Below, in pieces: positions 16,416 to 25,560 of a stretch of DNA of 64,000 nt. Source of the stretch: Sphingopyxis sp. H050 (GTDB lineage Bacteria > Pseudomonadota > Alphaproteobacteria > Sphingomonadales > Sphingomonadaceae); the NCBI RefSeq assembly GCF_001468265.1, contig NZ_LNRZ01000004.1, positions 310,001 to 374,000 on the forward strand. The letters are read 5' to 3'. Below the pieces are notes generated by a model. It was not told the DNA's origin and ran no database searches. It worked only from the letters and a program-made list of their open reading frames with translations. A program made the position numbers and the translations under genes. The first letter of the stretch is position 1; every line of letters starts with the position of its first letter.

Positions 16416-17318
16416 TTACGCTCTCAGCGCCCGTTCTACCGCCTCAAGGCTGTCATTCAGCCCGAGCGGGTGCTCGGCATCCGTGAAGTCGACAATTCTA
16501 CCCCAGTGCCGGGCGACATCATCGAGCGTGAACGCCCTGTCCGCTCCGAAGGCGTGCCCAAGCGCGCGCTCCCACCTAAGCTTGGCGATATAGCCGGCTC
16601 CAACTTCAAAAAGCCCTTTGGTTTCGCTGCAATTCTCGTGCGCAAGCCAACCGACCAATGGACTGATCGCTTCCGCTCTGAGATTGGCGAGAAACTCTTG
16701 TGGAAAGGCAGTCGCGGTCATACGCGATGCGGCGATTGGGGCGATCGTATTAACCTGGATGTTTCTGGACCGCCCCTCCTCCGCCAGCGCGTTCGCAAGC
16801 CCCAATATTCCGAGCTTGGCTGCGGCATAGTTGGCCTGACCGAAGTTGCCGTAGATTGCGGCTGCAGACGTGGTCATGACGATGCGGCCATAGCCCTTGT
16901 CGCGCAGTATCGGCCATGCTGCCTGCGTCACTGCCCGCGTCCCATTCAGATGGACCCGCTGAAGCAGTGTCCAGTCTTCGTCGGTCATTTTGTGGAAGCT
17001 CACATCGCGCAGGATGCCGGCATTGTTGATGACGACGTCAACGGTTCCGAAGTTGTCAACCGCGGCTTGGATGATCAGCGCGCCCTCCTCGACCGACGCA
17101 TAATTTGCCACCGCCTGACCGCCCGTGGCTCGAATTTCGTCGACCACATTGTCAGCGGCTGTGGAGCAGCTGCCGCTCCCTTTCTCGTCGCCACCCAGAT
17201 CATTCACCACCACCTTGGCTCCGCGCCCGCCAAACATCAGCGCGTACTGGCGCCCAAGTCCGCCTCCGGCTCCGGTCACAACCACTACCCTGCCATCGAA
17301 ACGAAGCTCTTCGTCCAT
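16416..17318 (-). CDS. SDR, 3-hydroxyacyl-CoA dehydrogenase (MFE-2-like)
   Basis: A 300-aa short-chain dehydrogenase resembling the N-terminal domain of peroxisomal multifunctional enzyme type 2. The cofactor loop is VVTGAGGGLGRQYAL followed by NDLGGD (an NAD-type acidic residue), then NNAGI, and the catalytic Ser and Y-x(3)-K in TTSAAAIYGNFGQANYAAAK. It would oxidise 3-hydroxyacyl-CoA to 3-oxoacyl-CoA. It is the last gene of the ligase-crotonase-thiolase-ACAD-SDR unit. ATG 17318 is used; 17351 would add 11 basic residues. Confidence 0.85.
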   Translation of the reverse strand: MDEELRFDGRVVVVTGAGGGLGRQYALMFGGRGAKVVVNDLGGDEKGSGSCSTAADNVVDEIRATGGQAVANYASVEEGALIIQAAVDNFGTVDVVINNAGILRDVSFHKMTDEDWTLLQRVHLNGTRAVTQAAWPILRDKGYGRIVMTTSAAAIYGNFGQANYAAAKLGILGLANALAEEGRSRNIQVNTIAPIAASRMTATAFPQEFLANLRAEAISPLVGWLAHENCSETKGLFEVGAGYIAKLRWERALGHAFGADRAFTLDDVARHWGRIVDFTDAEHPLGLNDSLEAVERALRA

Positions 17319-17423
17319 CGCTTGTCTGCCTCTTTTACCTGAGCGACGCATCTGCGCATTTGATCCTGTGCGAGTCAGGCACGCGGCTCCATTTCCGTCG
17401 ACGCTGTCGTTTTCGTCTGAGCC

Positions 17424-18569
17424 TTACCGAAAGGCTTGAATGCCGGTCAGGGCGCGCGAAACAACAAGCTTTTGAATCTCCGTCGTGCCATCGGGGATGG
17501 GGCAAATGATCGCCTCACGCACCAGCCGCTCAACGATGAATTCGCGGGTGACGCCGTTGCCGCCATGGATCTGAAGCGCATCGCGCGTCGCTTCGATCGC
17601 CATTTCGGTGGCGTACCACTTGGCCATCGAGCATTCCGTCTCTGCGCGCGTGCCCGCCTGGACGAGGGATATTGCCCGGTGCGTCAACAGACGGGCTGCG
17701 TCGATCTTGGTCGCCATGATGGCGATCTTGTCGGCGATCAGCTGATGGCCGGCGATCTTCTTGCCATGCTGCGCGCGATCGCGAGCGTACGCGATCGCCT
17801 CATCCATTGCTCGCCGTGCGATGCCGATACTCCACATCGCCATATGGCAGCGGGCAATCTCGAACACTTGCAACGTATTGCGCAATCCATCGCCGACCCG
17901 GCCGATCGTGTTTGCCACCGGTACGCGGCAATCGGACAGGAATATCTGTGCAGTCGATTGGCCGTTGAGCGCCATCTTCTGGATATCGCGCACCTCATAC
18001 TCACTCTCGTCACGATCGACCAGGATGTGAGTGACTTCATTTTCGCCAGTCTTGCACGTACAGATGAAGATGTCCGAGTAGGCTCCGTTGGTGATCCAGG
18101 TCTTTTCGCCATTGATGACCCAGAAATCGCCGTCTCGTACGGCGCGTGTCTTGATGGCGGCGACGTCCGAGCCGACATCGGGCTCCGAGATGCCGAGCGA
18201 AACGAACTTCTCGGCCGCGACGAGGTCGGCAAGATAGCGTTGCTTGATCGTCTCCGGGGCGAAGCGGCGGATGAGTTCTGCGCCAACCGCGTTGATGAAG
18301 CCGGGTATGGCCACATCGAGCGAGGAATAGGCGATCTCCTCGAAAATGAGCAGATGAGTGAGCCATCCCATATCAAGCCCGCCCCATTGCTCCTGATGCG
18401 GTGCGGTAATATGGCCATAGCCGGTCAGTGCTTGAGTCCATTCCTTCATGAGCGGTTTGGGGATGAATCGCTCCCCATGCCGGCGGATTTCCGGCTCAAG
18501 CTTGTTGTCGAGAAAGCGGCGGACGGTTTCCACCGCCATGCGTTGTTCATCGGACAGCTCAAAGTTCAT
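17424..18569 (-). CDS. Acyl-CoA dehydrogenase
   Basis: A 381-aa flavoprotein with the three ACAD domains. FVSLGISEPDVGSD and WVINGEKTWITNG are the standard FAD/substrate blocks, and QIHGGNGVTREF lies in the C-terminal helical domain. It would form trans-2-enoyl-CoA. The position that carries Glu (Y-E-G-T) in medium-chain enzymes reads PIPDGTTEIQ here, so the catalytic base may be Asp or lie elsewhere, as in some branched-chain and long-chain types. It lies 37 bp downstream of the thiolase gene. Confidence 0.9.
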   Translation of the reverse strand: MNFELSDEQRMAVETVRRFLDNKLEPEIRRHGERFIPKPLMKEWTQALTGYGHITAPHQEQWGGLDMGWLTHLLIFEEIAYSSLDVAIPGFINAVGAELIRRFAPETIKQRYLADLVAAEKFVSLGISEPDVGSDVAAIKTRAVRDGDFWVINGEKTWITNGAYSDIFICTCKTGENEVTHILVDRDESEYEVRDIQKMALNGQSTAQIFLSDCRVPVANTIGRVGDGLRNTLQVFEIARCHMAMWSIGIARRAMDEAIAYARDRAQHGKKIAGHQLIADKIAIMATKIDAARLLTHRAISLVQAGTRAETECSMAKWYATEMAIEATRDALQIHGGNGVTREFIVERLVREAIICPIPDGTTEIQKLVVSRALTGIQAFR

Positions 18570-18606
18570 ATCGTGACCCCGTGTTTCCCTAGGCGCGCTC
18601 TGACAA

Positions 18607-19845
18607 CTACCGGCCCAGGATCGTGACGGCGACCACCGCCTCTTCCACCCCGATGACACCTCCGCCGTTCTGCGCGATCGCGAACCGGGCATTCGGAACC
18701 TGTCGATCTTCCGCCTCGCCGCGCAATTGCAGCGCAAGCTCGTAGATTTGGCCGAGCCCGGTGGCGCCGATCGGATGTCCCTTGCATTCAAGCCCGCCCG
18801 ACGTGTTTACCGGAATACGCCCACCCAGCGCCGTCTCACCGCGCTCTGCCGCGAGTCCGCCCTCGCCAGGCGGCGTCAGGCCGAGCGCCTCGATTTCAAT
18901 GATCTCGCCAACCGCCGTGGCGTCATGCACCTCCGCGACGCCAATATCTTCTGGCCCCACGCCGGCCATCGCATAGGCCCGGTTCGCCGCAAGGCGGCTG
19001 ACATGGTGGTCATAATCAAAGGGATCGCGCGCGGCGCCGGTTTGCAGCACAGACGCCAGGATTCTTAGCGCCCTGTCCGGGGCTGCCGACAGTTTGCGCC
19101 GACCGGCTTCGCTGCAGATGATCGCAGCGGCGGCGCCGTCGCTGATCGGGGAGCACATCGGCAGTGTGAACGGGTAAACGATCGGAGGCGCAGCGAGTAC
19201 ACTTTCGACGGTATATGGGAGGCGATACTGGGCAAGCAGATTGCGCGTCGAATGCATGTGATTTTTCGCCGAGACGGCCGCGATTTGCGCTTGCGTCGAG
19301 CCGTAGGTCTTCATGTGCGCGCGTGCCATCGCGGCGTATACATCCATGAAAACGCTGTAAGGCTGACTCGATGTCGTTCCTTCCGGAACATCGACGCCAT
19401 TGCCCATGGCCAGCAGCTGCGCGCGGCCCGACTCGGTTTCATGCACGTCCCAAGCGCCATCGAATGCACTGAACATGAGCGCCTTGTCGGGCGAGTACAT
19501 CTTCTCCGCGCCGAGCGCGAGTACGACATCCGCTGCCCCCGATCGAACATAGGCGGCGGCCATGTGCAAGGCCGTGGAAGCCGTCGCACATGCGTTTTCG
19601 ACATTCACCACGGGAACGCTTGAGATGCCCATCGCTCGCGCCACGATTTCGCCGCGGATCATGTCCTGGCCCTCCATATGCCCCTGGACGCAATTGCCGA
19701 AGAAGATGGCTTCGACATCGCCGGCGGTGCATCCTGCGTCGGAAAAGGCCTGCGACGAAGCTTCGGCGCAGAGCATTTTCAGGCTCTTGTCGAACTGTTT
19801 TCCGAACGGGGTCATCCCAACCCCCATGACGAATATGTCGGTCAT
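18607..19845 (-). CDS. Thiolase (SCP2-thiolase-like)
   Basis: A 412-aa protein of the SCP-x/SCP2-thiolase type without an SCP2 domain. The nucleophilic Cys is in VNVENACATASTAL. VHDATAVGEI replaces the usual HDCF block, and GHPIGATG supplies the catalytic His. The second catalytic Cys (in HDCF or in C-x-G) is not seen; the C-terminal loop is QNGGGVIG. It probably cleaves 3-oxoacyl-CoA, possibly branched, but a lyase or aldolase-like role is possible. ATG 19845 is preferred over 19857. It is separated from the crotonase gene by 43 bp. Confidence 0.85.
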   Translation of the reverse strand: MTDIFVMGVGMTPFGKQFDKSLKMLCAEASSQAFSDAGCTAGDVEAIFFGNCVQGHMEGQDMIRGEIVARAMGISSVPVVNVENACATASTALHMAAAYVRSGAADVVLALGAEKMYSPDKALMFSAFDGAWDVHETESGRAQLLAMGNGVDVPEGTTSSQPYSVFMDVYAAMARAHMKTYGSTQAQIAAVSAKNHMHSTRNLLAQYRLPYTVESVLAAPPIVYPFTLPMCSPISDGAAAAIICSEAGRRKLSAAPDRALRILASVLQTGAARDPFDYDHHVSRLAANRAYAMAGVGPEDIGVAEVHDATAVGEIIEIEALGLTPPGEGGLAAERGETALGGRIPVNTSGGLECKGHPIGATGLGQIYELALQLRGEAEDRQVPNARFAIAQNGGGVIGVEEAVVAVTILGR

Positions 19846-19888
19846 TCGTTGATCCATTCTTCCAATGTGTTCCGCATCCGATCAGGTC

Positions 19889-20683
19889 TCACCGGTCGGA
19901 AAAATCGGGCTTCCGCTTCTCCCGGAATGCCGCCAGTCCTTCGACAATGTCGTTGGACAAGGCGTAAGCAGCCATGGTTTCGAGTTCCTGACGCAGCCCG
20001 ACTTCGAGCGAGCTATCCTGCGCAGCGCGGACTAGCTGCTTCATGTAGGCGAGCCCTGGCCGGCTCTTTTCTGCAAGAGATTCTACCAGCGCTTGCGCTG
20101 CCGCAATGAGATCCTCGGGAGCAACCAGTTGGGTCACGAGTCCGGCTTCCTTCATCTCGGCAGCCGAGATGGTCCCGCCGGTCATCATCAGATGTTTCGC
20201 ACGCGCTTCGCCGATCTTCCTAGGGAGTCGAACCGACCCTCCACCGCCGGGCAACAGGCCGTAATTTGCATGGGCGTCGCCAAATCTGGCCGGGTGCGCG
20301 GCAATGACGAGATCACAGCACAACACCAGTTCCAAGCCGCCGGCGAGCGTAAGGCCGTTGACCGCCGCAATTATCGGAAGGCGCGACGTCTCGATCCTGT
20401 TAAAAGCCTGACCGAGCGGCGGCAGAAACAGATTTAAGCGTTCGGCGAGAGTTTGTCCGCCTGTTCCATCGCCAATTGCGAGCAGATCCGCGCCAGCGCA
20501 AAACGCCCGTCCGGCGCCGGTAAGAATGCAAGCGCGCACCGTCGCATCTGCTTCCGCTGCCTCGATCGCTGCGGCGAGTTCCTCGGCCAAAGCCAACGAC
20601 AGACTGTTCAACGCTGCCGGCCGGTTGAGGGTCACCCAAAGCGCTGGGCCGCGTTGCTCAACCAGGATGTATTCATAGTCCAT
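19889..20683 (-). CDS. Enoyl-CoA hydratase/isomerase family protein
   Basis: A 264-aa crotonase. The oxyanion-hole segments GRAFCAGADL and LAGGLEL are present, and the Glu of GGLEL aligns with catalytic Glu144 of rat hydratase. The second catalytic Glu (164, in FGxPE) is replaced: the segment reads FGDAHANYG. It may therefore be an isomerase, hydrolase or atypical hydratase rather than a standard hydratase. It lies between the ligase and thiolase genes. ATG 20683 follows GGGAGA. Confidence 0.88.
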   Translation of the reverse strand: MDYEYILVEQRGPALWVTLNRPAALNSLSLALAEELAAAIEAAEADATVRACILTGAGRAFCAGADLLAIGDGTGGQTLAERLNLFLPPLGQAFNRIETSRLPIIAAVNGLTLAGGLELVLCCDLVIAAHPARFGDAHANYGLLPGGGGSVRLPRKIGEARAKHLMMTGGTISAAEMKEAGLVTQLVAPEDLIAAAQALVESLAEKSRPGLAYMKQLVRAAQDSSLEVGLRQELETMAAYALSNDIVEGLAAFREKRKPDFSDR

Positions 20684-20749
20684 TGCAGTCTCCCGCGCGC
20701 CGGCAGGCGGTCACCGGAATAGAGGATGTGGCTAGGATGGCTGCGTCGG

Positions 20750-22294
20750 TCATGCCCCCGAAATGCGCCGGTCCTGGCCCGCCCAATAGGGCTCTCGAAG
20801 CTTTGAACGAAGCACCTTTCCGACATTGCTCAACGGCAGTGGCTCGGCGGTAAAAACGACCTTGCTTGGCTTTTTTGCGGAGCCCAGACGCTGGCGCACC
20901 AAATCTATTATCTCGGTCTCCGTGATTTGTGCTCCGGGCTTGACACGCACCATTGCAAGCGGCGTTTCACCCCATTTTTCATGGGGCACGCCAAAGACCG
21001 CGACCTCGAGTACACCGGGATGGTCGGCAATTACGTTTTCGATTTCGGTGGGATAGATATTGAAGCCGCCTGACACGATCATGTCGTTGTTGCGATCGAG
21101 CAGATACAAAAATCCGTTTGTGTCGATCATGCCGACATCGCCGGTTTTGACCCAGCCATCTTCCATGCGCCGGGCGGTTTCCTCCGGATCGTTCCAGAAT
21201 TCCTCCATCTGGCCATTTTCGAACCGTGCGACGATCTCGCCGGGCTCGTTTGGTCCCAGCACCTTTCCGTCCTCGTTACGGATTTCGATATCGGCGCCAC
21301 TCATGGGACGTCCGACCGCCCGAATTGGGGCAGAACCTTCAAATTCGCCGAACCACTCGTTGGGCCCCATAGACGCGATGGGCAGGATTTCGGTCTGTCC
21401 ATAGCCCGAATGAAGAACATGATTCCCGAATATCTGGCACGACTTGCGAAGCGTCGGCTCGGAGATCGGCGCTGAAGCACTCAGCAGAAACTTCAAATTC
21501 GGAAAGTGGCGGCCATATGCCCCGTCGTGATGCACTATGGCATTGAGCATGGTGGGGGCTACAAAGGCATGGCTGATCCGTTCCTGCTCGAGAGTGTCAA
21601 GAAAGGACGCTGGATCGAAGCCGTCCATCATCACGTTGCGGGCGCCGCAATACCAGGCCGGCACGAACAGGAAGCCCGATGCATGGGACAACGGGCCGAC
21701 ATGCAGAATGGCATCCCCTGGGGCCACTTGGGGGCCGATGCTGAAAAATGCGGCGGAGATCGTCATCCATGAACGGTGCCGATAGGCAACGCCCTTGGGT
21801 TTGCCCGTCGTGCCGCCGGTGTGGCGGATGACACAATAGTCCTCCGGCGCGACGACGGGATCAGGATCCCGGTCCGAGGCTGTCGCCAACCAATTCTCAT
21901 AGTTGTGATCGCGGATAATGATCCGCTCAAGCGTCGGAGCTTGGGCATCCAGCCCCGCCAACTCCGAAGCCAATGCCTCATCGACCAGCGCCAACCGAGA
22001 TCCGGTACTCGCGATCATATGGGCGTGCGCTTCACATCGGTTGCGCGCATAGAGAGGAACACGCGTATAGTTTCCAATGGCAGCCGCCAGTATGATGTCG
22101 GCGGCCTCGATGGAGTTCTTCTCCAGCGTAGCAATCCGGTCACCCGGTTGAAGGCCGCACTCCGCAAGAGCATTTGCGAGCTTCACGCCACGCAACCAGG
22201 CTTCCGAGAAAGTCAACCGCCTGTGGCCGTGAACGAGAGCCTCTTGCTGGGCGAAATAACGTGCGGCGCGACGTATTTGCGTACGGACGTCCAT
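20750..22294 (-). CDS. Acyl-CoA ligase (AMP-forming)
   Basis: A 514-aa ANL-family enzyme. The phosphate loop is TGGTTGKPKG (159-168), followed by SGYGQTE, KTGDVGMID and SGGFNIYPTEIEN. The acyl-adenylate Lys is in SNVGKVLRSK near the C-terminus. It activates a carboxylic acid to its CoA thioester, linking the oxidised alcohol to beta-oxidation. It heads the five-gene unit running down to the SDR, and the 42-bp motif lies 120 bp upstream. Substrate unknown; PegE of polyethylene-glycol degradation is a comparable enzyme. Confidence 0.9.
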   Translation of the reverse strand: MDVRTQIRRAARYFAQQEALVHGHRRLTFSEAWLRGVKLANALAECGLQPGDRIATLEKNSIEAADIILAAAIGNYTRVPLYARNRCEAHAHMIASTGSRLALVDEALASELAGLDAQAPTLERIIIRDHNYENWLATASDRDPDPVVAPEDYCVIRHTGGTTGKPKGVAYRHRSWMTISAAFFSIGPQVAPGDAILHVGPLSHASGFLFVPAWYCGARNVMMDGFDPASFLDTLEQERISHAFVAPTMLNAIVHHDGAYGRHFPNLKFLLSASAPISEPTLRKSCQIFGNHVLHSGYGQTEILPIASMGPNEWFGEFEGSAPIRAVGRPMSGADIEIRNEDGKVLGPNEPGEIVARFENGQMEEFWNDPEETARRMEDGWVKTGDVGMIDTNGFLYLLDRNNDMIVSGGFNIYPTEIENVIADHPGVLEVAVFGVPHEKWGETPLAMVRVKPGAQITETEIIDLVRQRLGSAKKPSKVVFTAEPLPLSNVGKVLRSKLREPYWAGQDRRISGA

Positions 22295-22414
22295 CAGCCG
22301 CGCTCCTCTAAGGCGCTCGCCCACAATGGCGCAGTCGACACATAATAAACTGACATGCGATAGGCCTCTCCGGACTTCTTTTCGTAAGCATCTGTGTCTG
22401 CAGCATTGATCCAA

Positions 22415-22456
22415 TCGTCCAATTCAATATTCTGCGATGCTATTCTTGCTGCTCAT
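22415..22456. promoter_or_regulatory. 42-bp shared operator motif, copy B (ligase unit)
   Basis: This copy overlaps the 3' end of the GMC oxidoreductase gene and lies 120 bp upstream of the ligase start. It opens TCGTCCAATTCAATA and closes CTATTCTTGCTGCTCAT. Its presence inside a coding end argues that it is kept for regulation. Confidence 0.72.
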
Positions 22457-24058
22457 ATTATCGTGCCGGATCATGTCGGCGGCTTTCTCGCCGATCATGA
22501 TGCAGGTTGCATTGGTGTTGCCGTTGACGACTGATGGCATGATCGAGGCATCGGCCACGCGGATATTTGCGAGGCCGTGAACGCGCAGGCGGTTGTCGAC
22601 CACCGCCATCTCGTCGGTGCCCATCTTGCATGTTCCCACCGGATGATAAGCATGATTGGCTTCTGCCCGGATATAGGCGTCGATCTCTTCATCAGTTTCA
22701 AGGTAGCGGTCAGGATAGAGAGGCCGTTTCATCATCGCCTTCATGCGATCCGAATGCAGGATCTCCTGCACGACACGGAAGGCATTGCGCAACGTCTTGA
22801 GGTCGTCGGGATGACTCAAGAGATTGAGGTCCATCTTGGGATCGGATTCGGGGTTTGAGTCATGTAAGGCAACCCAGCCGCGGCTCTTTGGGCGCCCAAT
22901 ATTGAGAATGATCGTATAGCCCCATTTCGTCATCAGCTTGTAGTCGCGCGCATGGTCGCGATAGGCGAGCGGCACGACATGGACCTGGCAGTCCGCCCGG
23001 TTCTGCCCCGGCGCGGATCGCAAGAAACCGCCTGCAGCCGTGGGCGGCGATGCCAGCCAGCTTTTCCTTTGCGTGAGATACTGGAATAGGTCTCGCACGG
23101 TCTTGAGCGCGCCAACGACATTGAGTGCGATCCCGAGCCGCTTCTTCGACTGGTAGATCAGCATCAGGTCAGGATGGTCGTGAAGATTCTGGCCGACACC
23201 GGGAATATCATGAATCACTTCGATTCCATGCTTCTCCAACTCATCACGCGGTCCGATACCGGAAAGCATCAACAGTTGGGGCGAATTATAGGCGCCGCCG
23301 CTGACAATGACTTCCTTTTCGCACGGGATCGTCTTCAACTGCCCGTCCTGGGAATACTCGACTGCCACCGCGCGGTTGCCCTCAAACCTGATACGATGGA
23401 CGCGGGCATGTACTTCGACGCGGAGGTTGCCGCGCCTGCCCATCACCGGATCAAGGTAACACGCCTTCACGCTGGCGCGCTTCCCGTCCTTCACGGTAAA
23501 CTGATAGATGCCGACACCTTCCTGGCTGGCACCATTGAAGTCCGGATTGGCTTGATGGTCCAGTCCAGTCGCCGCCTCGATGAAAGCATCATAGACATCG
23601 AATTCGCGCTTGCCGTTGGATACGTGAAGCGGTCCCGACGAGCCGTGAAACTCATCCTCACCGCGCTCATTATTCTCAGCCTTGCGGAAATAGGGCAGGA
23701 CATCGTTGTAACCCCAGCCGTCGTTGCCGAGTTCGGCCCAGTGGTCGAAATCCGACCGGTCGCCGCGGATATAGACCATCCCGTTCATACCGCTCGATCC
23801 ACCCAGCATCTTCCCGCGCGGATTGTAGAGGCGGCGGTCGTTGAGCGCCTTTGAAGGGTCGGTGTTGAACCGCCAGTTGAGCGTATTGATCCGATAGTCT
23901 TGGATCAGCGCCCCAAAAGCGCCGGGCGTGGACACAAGCGGCGAGGTGCCTGGGCCGCCTGCCTCGAGCAGGCAAACGGTGACATCGGGGTCCTCGGACA
24001 ACCGGCTGGCGATAACGCCGCCCGACGACCCACCTCCAATAATTACATAGTCAGCCAT
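22424..24058 (-). CDS. GMC-family alcohol oxidoreductase
   Basis: A 544-aa FAD enzyme of the glucose-methanol-choline family. It has the N-terminal FAD loop IIGGGSSGG (residues 6-14), the GMC signature GKMLGGSSGMNGMVYIRG, the second signature GGAYNSPQLLMLSGIGP, the catalytic His in HAYHPVGTCKMG and an Asn partner in NGNTNAT. It would oxidise a primary alcohol to an aldehyde. Length and family match PegA, the polyethylene-glycol dehydrogenase. It is downstream of the ALDH gene in the TonB receptor 2 unit. Confidence 0.9.
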   Translation of the reverse strand: MADYVIIGGGSSGGVIASRLSEDPDVTVCLLEAGGPGTSPLVSTPGAFGALIQDYRINTLNWRFNTDPSKALNDRRLYNPRGKMLGGSSGMNGMVYIRGDRSDFDHWAELGNDGWGYNDVLPYFRKAENNERGEDEFHGSSGPLHVSNGKREFDVYDAFIEAATGLDHQANPDFNGASQEGVGIYQFTVKDGKRASVKACYLDPVMGRRGNLRVEVHARVHRIRFEGNRAVAVEYSQDGQLKTIPCEKEVIVSGGAYNSPQLLMLSGIGPRDELEKHGIEVIHDIPGVGQNLHDHPDLMLIYQSKKRLGIALNVVGALKTVRDLFQYLTQRKSWLASPPTAAGGFLRSAPGQNRADCQVHVVPLAYRDHARDYKLMTKWGYTIILNIGRPKSRGWVALHDSNPESDPKMDLNLLSHPDDLKTLRNAFRVVQEILHSDRMKAMMKRPLYPDRYLETDEEIDAYIRAEANHAYHPVGTCKMGTDEMAVVDNRLRVHGLANIRVADASIMPSVVNGNTNATCIMIGEKAADMIRHDNMSSKNSIAEY

Positions 24059-24134
24059 TTGCTTCCCTTGTCATTCGACCCATGCTGGCGACCCGGCGTC
24101 ATGCAACATGCCAGCATCAACCGCCGCAGCCACG

Positions 24135-25559
24135 TCAGAGGATCTTTTCGAAGATGTTGAGTAGTCCTTCGGTCTTGCTCGAATAGGGTGGCAGAAGTTG
24201 ACCAAGCAGGCTGAGTTTCGGCTGAGAGAACACCGGCTTGTAATGAGTGAAGCGCTCGAAACTGGCGACGCCGGTATAGGCACCGATGCCGCTCTGTCCG
24301 ATGCCACCGAAAGGCAGCCGGCGCTGGAAGACGTGCATGACCGTGCCGTTGAGAGTCACGCCGCCAGCGTGCGTTTCGGAAATGATCTTGCGCCGTTCCT
24401 CACTTTCGTCGCCAAAATAATAGAGCGCCAGCGGGCGCTCATGCCGGTTTACGTAGCGAATGAGCTCGTCTTCGGAGCGATATGGCATGATCGGCAGGAT
24501 CGGTCCGAAAATCTCCTCCTGCATCATCGCCATGTCATCGGTAACGTCGAGAACCGCCAACGGCACGATCCGATGCCGTTCAGGAAGCGTTCCATCGCCG
24601 TTGTCCGAGAGGTTGAGCACCGTCGCGCCCTTGGCTTCGGCATCATCGAGCAAACCTTGGAGCCGCGCGAACTGTCGGTCATTGATGATACTGGTGAAAT
24701 CGGGGTTGCTTGCCGCGTTGGGGTAGCATTTGGCAACCTGAGCGCGGAGTGCGGCGACGAAGCTTTCCATCTGATCGACATGGACGAAGGCATAGTCAGC
24801 GGCGATGCAGGTCTGGCCGGCGTTGAGCAGCTTGCCGAACACTAAGCTTTCACAGACTTGTGCAAGCGATGCACCCTTGCCCACGATGGCAGGGCATTTG
24901 CCGCCAAGTTCCAGAGTAACAGGTGTAAGGTTGGCAGCCGCCGCTTCATAGACTTTGCGGCCAACCGCGGGTGAACCGGTGAAGAGAATATGGTCGAAAG
25001 GTAGGGCCGTCATCGCCTGTGCCATGTCGGGCCCGCCCTGGACAATCGCGAATTCCTCTTCGGCGAAATACCGGCGCACAAGCCGCTCGCTGGCTTCGGC
25101 GGCGTTGGCGGAAACTTCGCTCGGCTTTGCGATCACGCGGTTGCCGGCCGCCAATGCACCGGCCGCGCCAACGAATATGGTGCCGAGCGGATAGTTCCAC
25201 GTGCCGAGAACGCCCACCACACCTAGGGGCTGGGGGACCAGGCGCGATGAACCGGGAAGGCCGAAGATGTCAGTCTTCACCCGCCGCGGCCTCAGCCACG
25301 TCTTCAGATTGCGGCGCGCAAATTTAATTTCCGATATGCCAAGCATCAGGTCGAGCAGGATAGTCTCGTAGCGGGATCGAATGCCGAAATCGGCGGCAAC
25401 GGCATCGACCAATTCGTCTCTGTGCTGCTCAAATATCCGGCCAAGGCGCCCGAGCAGGTCCATGCGTTCTTCGTAGCTGCGCGAAACCTGCTCACGCGTC
25501 CCTTCGCGTTGGGTCGCGAAAATTCGTTCCAGCTCAGTTCTGTTCCGAGACGCATCCAC
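24135..25559 (-). CDS. Aldehyde dehydrogenase (class 3 / coniferyl-type)
   Basis: A 474-aa NAD(P)-dependent dehydrogenase. It has the cofactor-region block GVVGVLGTWNYP, the catalytic Glu in LELGGKCP and the catalytic Cys in NAGQTC, with FGPILPI and LPFGGIGQSGIG later. Its lack of an N-terminal extension and its Arg-rich early helices suit the class 3 fatty/coniferyl aldehyde group. It starts with GTG at 25559, one nucleotide after the stop of the 47-aa ORF, so translation is probably coupled. It would convert the aldehyde from the GMC enzyme to the acid used by the ligase. Confidence 0.9.
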   Translation of the reverse strand: MDASRNRTELERIFATQREGTREQVSRSYEERMDLLGRLGRIFEQHRDELVDAVAADFGIRSRYETILLDLMLGISEIKFARRNLKTWLRPRRVKTDIFGLPGSSRLVPQPLGVVGVLGTWNYPLGTIFVGAAGALAAGNRVIAKPSEVSANAAEASERLVRRYFAEEEFAIVQGGPDMAQAMTALPFDHILFTGSPAVGRKVYEAAAANLTPVTLELGGKCPAIVGKGASLAQVCESLVFGKLLNAGQTCIAADYAFVHVDQMESFVAALRAQVAKCYPNAASNPDFTSIINDRQFARLQGLLDDAEAKGATVLNLSDNGDGTLPERHRIVPLAVLDVTDDMAMMQEEIFGPILPIMPYRSEDELIRYVNRHERPLALYYFGDESEERRKIISETHAGGVTLNGTVMHVFQRRLPFGGIGQSGIGAYTGVASFERFTHYKPVFSQPKLSLLGQLLPPYSSKTEGLLNIFEKIL

Positions 25560-25560
25560 G

